From Verrucomicrobiota bacterium (GTDB taxonomy: Bacteria > Verrucomicrobiota > Verrucomicrobiia > Limisphaerales > AV2), in the NCBI GenBank assembly GCA_003219675.1, contig QHPW01000308.1:1-6563 (forward strand): 6,563 nt of DNA. Direction: 5' to 3'. A model generated the notes under the pieces. That model was not told the origin of the DNA. It saw nothing but the letters and a program-made list of their open reading frames with translations, and searched no databases. Made by a program: the position numbers and the translations under genes. This document shows positions 4,327-6,563 of the stretch, piece by piece. Positions within the stretch are counted from its first letter, which is position 1, and each line of letters begins with the position of its first letter.

Positions 4327-6563
4327 ATGAGCCGGCTGGTAAGTTGTTTTCTATGTTTGCTCGAGCTGGGGGCGACGGTCCACGGCGAAATCGCTGTCGA
4401 ACTGCGTGTTCCTGTCGAGGCGCAACCCCTGTCTGCAAATATCACTCGCGTGATCCAGGCGCTCCAGTTTCTCGGAGCGCCGTTGCCGAGCGAGACGATC
4501 GAGGGACTCGAAGTCGCCGTGCAAGCCGGCGATGCGGATCGGCTCCAGGACCTGCTCGATCCGCACGTCCATCCGGTCGTCACCATCAATCCCGAATCCC
4601 GCGTGAAAGTGCAGCGGGGCCCGGCGAAAGCCCGGTTGCAGCAGGCCGGATTCACCCCCGCGCTCGTGAAGATTATCAATCAGAGCACGTTGACCAGCGA
4701 ACTGCGCATCGTGAGTCCGCAGTCGGGACAGGTGTATGCCGGCATGACGCCGCTGAGCGCGAAGCGCATGCAGCGAACGCATCTCAAGGAGACGTTGGCC
4801 AAGAGCGCTGCTCCGGGGCGATTTCTGGAACTGGAGATGTATTCGCGTCCGCCAATGACGCCGAACCTGAGCGGTCTTCGGGCCGAATACGCCATCGCCC
4901 TTGTCTATAGCAGCGAGCCGGGAACGCGCGAAGCCACGATCGGGTTCGAGGTCGGCCAGGGAAATCAAGACCTTGGCTTTCGCGGCGAGGCGCCGGTGCT
5001 GTTCGACATACGACCCGCCGTTCGGGTGAAGCTGCGGGTCAAGGACCAGGACGGGACGCCCGCTGCGGCGCGCTTCATTTTTCGCGACCAGGCGGGACAT
5101 GTGTTCCCGCCGCAGGCCAAGCGGCTTGCTCCGGATTTTTATTTTCAGCCGCAGATTTATCGGCGCGACGGTGATGAGGTTCTGTTGCCTCCAGGCCGGT
5201 TGACGATGGAATACAGTCGCGGTCCGGAGTATCGCCAACTGCGGCGCGAGGTGACCCTTCCATCGCGGTCATTGGCGGAGGTCGAGGTGAAGCTCGAACG
5301 CTGGATCAATCCGAGGGATTACGGATTCTACAGTGGCGACCATCACATTCACGGGGCCGGTTGCGCGCACTACACCAGTCCGACCGAAGGGGTGACACCG
5401 GAAGACATGTTTTTGCAGGTGAATGGCGAAGGGCTTAACGTCGGGTGCGTGCTGACGTGGGGTCCGTGCTTTGATTATCAAAGACGTTTTTTCACCCCGA
5501 CCGTGCACCAGCTCAGCGGACCGCTCAGCGTGATGAAATACGATCTGGAGATCAGCGGTTTTGGTTCGCAGGCACTGGGCCATGTTTGCCTGCTCAACCT
5601 CAAGGAACAGATTTACCCGGGTTCCGAAGGCACCAAGATCAAAGGCTGGCCCACCTGGACCACGCCGGTGATGAAGTGGGCCAGGGCGCAGGGTGCCGTG
5701 ACCGGTTACGCGCACTCGGCCAGCGGACTGGAGATCGACGCGTGGGACGCCACGAAGCGGTTGTTCGCGCGGTTCGATACGAACCATGACGGCCTGCTGG
5801 CGCGCGCCGAGTGCGCCGGAGCGCTGCTGCCACTGCCCTTCGATGCGATCGATACCGACCACGACGGCGCGCTGGCCGAATCGGAGCTGGTGACTGCGCA
5901 CGACCGCAGCGCGGAGCAGTTGCCGAACCTGGCCGTCCCGCAAATGAACGGTGTGGGCGCGATGGAAATCTGTGTGAGCGTGGCTGCGGGGGCGTGCGAT
6001 TTCATCAGCGCCATGGACACGCCGCGCATCGCGGAATGGAACATGTGGTATCACCTGCTCAACTGCGGCTTTCCACTCAAGGTGAGCGGCGAAACGGATT
6101 TTCCCTGCATGAGCGGCGAACGCGTGGGACAAGGCCGCGTGTATGTGCATTTGGGGCCGGTGAATCAGATCGACTTCGGCGCCTGGTGCAATGGACTGGC
6201 CAAGGGTCGTTCCTATGTCTCGGACGGATTCGCCCATGCTCTTGGGTTTACGGTGAACGACATTGCGCCGGGATACGATGACCTGCGCCTGGCTGCGCCT
6301 GCCAACGTGCGTGTCCGGGCCAAAGTCGCCTTCGCGCCGGAGTTGCCTCGGGCGGTGGCTTACGGCACGATCGCGGTTCCGAACGGCAATCGGTTTGTCG
6401 GCGACACGGTCACTTTGCACGGCCCGCGGACCGACGAAGTCGCCCCGGGCGGAAAGCGCCTCGTCGAAATTGTGGTGAATGGAAAAAGGGTCGCGACCAA
6501 AGAGGTTTTGGCTGACGGTCAAGTGCACGATTTGGACTTCGAAATCCAGATTCATCAGAGCTC
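4327..6563 (+). CDS. Exported CehA/McbA-type metallohydrolase with inserted EF-hand pair (3' end cut by window)
   Basis: One frame stays open from 4327 to the window edge: 745 residues, no stop. Residues 1-20 resemble a signal peptide (MSR, then a hydrophobic stretch). Residues 35-220 form an unrecognised domain. Residues 228-325 look like a transthyretin-type beta domain. From 332 comes a CehA/McbA PHP-like metallohydrolase: YSGDHHIH (335-342; H340, H342), LGHV (H419), GYAHS (H463), WYHLLNCGF, SGETDFP (D591) and KGRSYVSDG. These residues are likely metal ligands by family analogy. Two canonical 12-residue EF-hand loops, DTNHDGLLARAE (484-495) and DTDHDGALAESE (509-520), lie inside this domain and probably bind calcium. 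Residues 228-640 are clearly paralogous to the first gene, which lacks the EF-hands. The start is uncertain: in-frame ATGs at 4291 and 4267 would add a long basic N-terminus, and none of the three has a good Shine-Dalgarno. Substrate unknown. Confidence 0.88.
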   Translation, partial: MSRLVSCFLCLLELGATVHGEIAVELRVPVEAQPLSANITRVIQALQFLGAPLPSETIEGLEVAVQAGDADRLQDLLDPHVHPVVTINPESRVKVQRGPAKARLQQAGFTPALVKIINQSTLTSELRIVSPQSGQVYAGMTPLSAKRMQRTHLKETLAKSAAPGRFLELEMYSRPPMTPNLSGLRAEYAIALVYSSEPGTREATIGFEVGQGNQDLGFRGEAPVLFDIRPAVRVKLRVKDQDGTPAAARFIFRDQAGHVFPPQAKRLAPDFYFQPQIYRRDGDEVLLPPGRLTMEYSRGPEYRQLRREVTLPSRSLAEVEVKLERWINPRDYGFYSGDHHIHGAGCAHYTSPTEGVTPEDMFLQVNGEGLNVGCVLTWGPCFDYQRRFFTPTVHQLSGPLSVMKYDLEISGFGSQALGHVCLLNLKEQIYPGSEGTKIKGWPTWTTPVMKWARAQGAVTGYAHSASGLEIDAWDATKRLFARFDTNHDGLLARAECAGALLPLPFDAIDTDHDGALAESELVTAHDRSAEQLPNLAVPQMNGVGAMEICVSVAAGACDFISAMDTPRIAEWNMWYHLLNCGFPLKVSGETDFPCMSGERVGQGRVYVHLGPVNQIDFGAWCNGLAKGRSYVSDGFAHALGFTVNDIAPGYDDLRLAAPANVRVRAKVAFAPELPRAVAYGTIAVPNGNRFVGDTVTLHGPRTDEVAPGGKRLVEIVVNGKRVATKEVLADGQVHDLDFEIQIHQS

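Noticed and set aside
4345..4347. Possible lipoprotein cysteine (LVSC) at residue 7 of the EF-hand hydrolase
   Set aside because: With the start at 4327 the Cys is too close to the N-terminus, before a full hydrophobic core. It would be plausible only with a longer start, which is unsupported.
4351..5238. 295-codon minus-strand frame and the overlapping plus-strand frame 4344-4910
   Set aside because: Both lie in other frames of the EF-hand hydrolase gene, whose reading frame continues unbroken from 4327 to the window end with a signal peptide and family motifs.
5269..6555. 428-codon open frame on the minus strand, antisense to the EF-hand hydrolase
   Set aside because: The opposite strand encodes unmistakable hydrolase and EF-hand motifs over the same bases. 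The antisense translation has no family features.

Overview
The window looks like chromosome of a GC-rich Gram-negative bacterium, most likely of the Planctomycetota or Verrucomicrobiota. This is inferred from the protein families: large exported CehA/McbA-type metallohydrolases and a Tat-exported protein of unknown function, of kinds I associate with those phyla. No rRNA, tRNA or taxonomic marker gene is present, so the phylum is a judgement, not a demonstration.

Three genes fill almost the whole window. (1) Positions 18-2375 (+) encode an exported two-enzyme fusion: a NodB-type polysaccharide deacetylase domain, a beta-sandwich-like linker and a CehA/McbA (PHP-like) metallohydrolase domain. 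Its true start may lie just left of the window. (2) Positions 2480-4045 (-) encode a 521-residue Tat-signal protein of unknown function, convergent with gene 1. A clear Shine-Dalgarno and a plausible sigma-70 promoter fix its start. (3) Positions 4327 to the right edge (+) encode a second CehA/McbA-type protein, divergent from gene 2 and cut off by the window end. It is paralogous to the C-terminal two thirds of gene 1, but has a different N-terminal domain and a pair of EF-hand calcium-binding loops inserted inside the hydrolase domain.

The 104-bp convergent gap (2376-2479) holds only small hairpins without T-tracts. The 281-bp divergent gap (4046-4326) holds the gene 2 promoter, a perfect 23-bp palindrome flanked by a 7-bp direct repeat, and a 14-bp perfect palindrome. 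These could be operators or pieces of a dispersed intergenic repeat. No stretch over 300 bases lacks a gene.

All three proteins appear to be exported, so the locus probably acts outside the cytoplasm. A reasonable but unproven reading is a small envelope or secreted hydrolase locus acting on glycans or ester/amide-type substituents, with the Tat protein as a partner of unknown role. The most unusual points are the deacetylase-metallohydrolase fusion, the EF-hand insertion in the paralogue, and the different putative metal-ligand sets in the two paralogous hydrolase domains.
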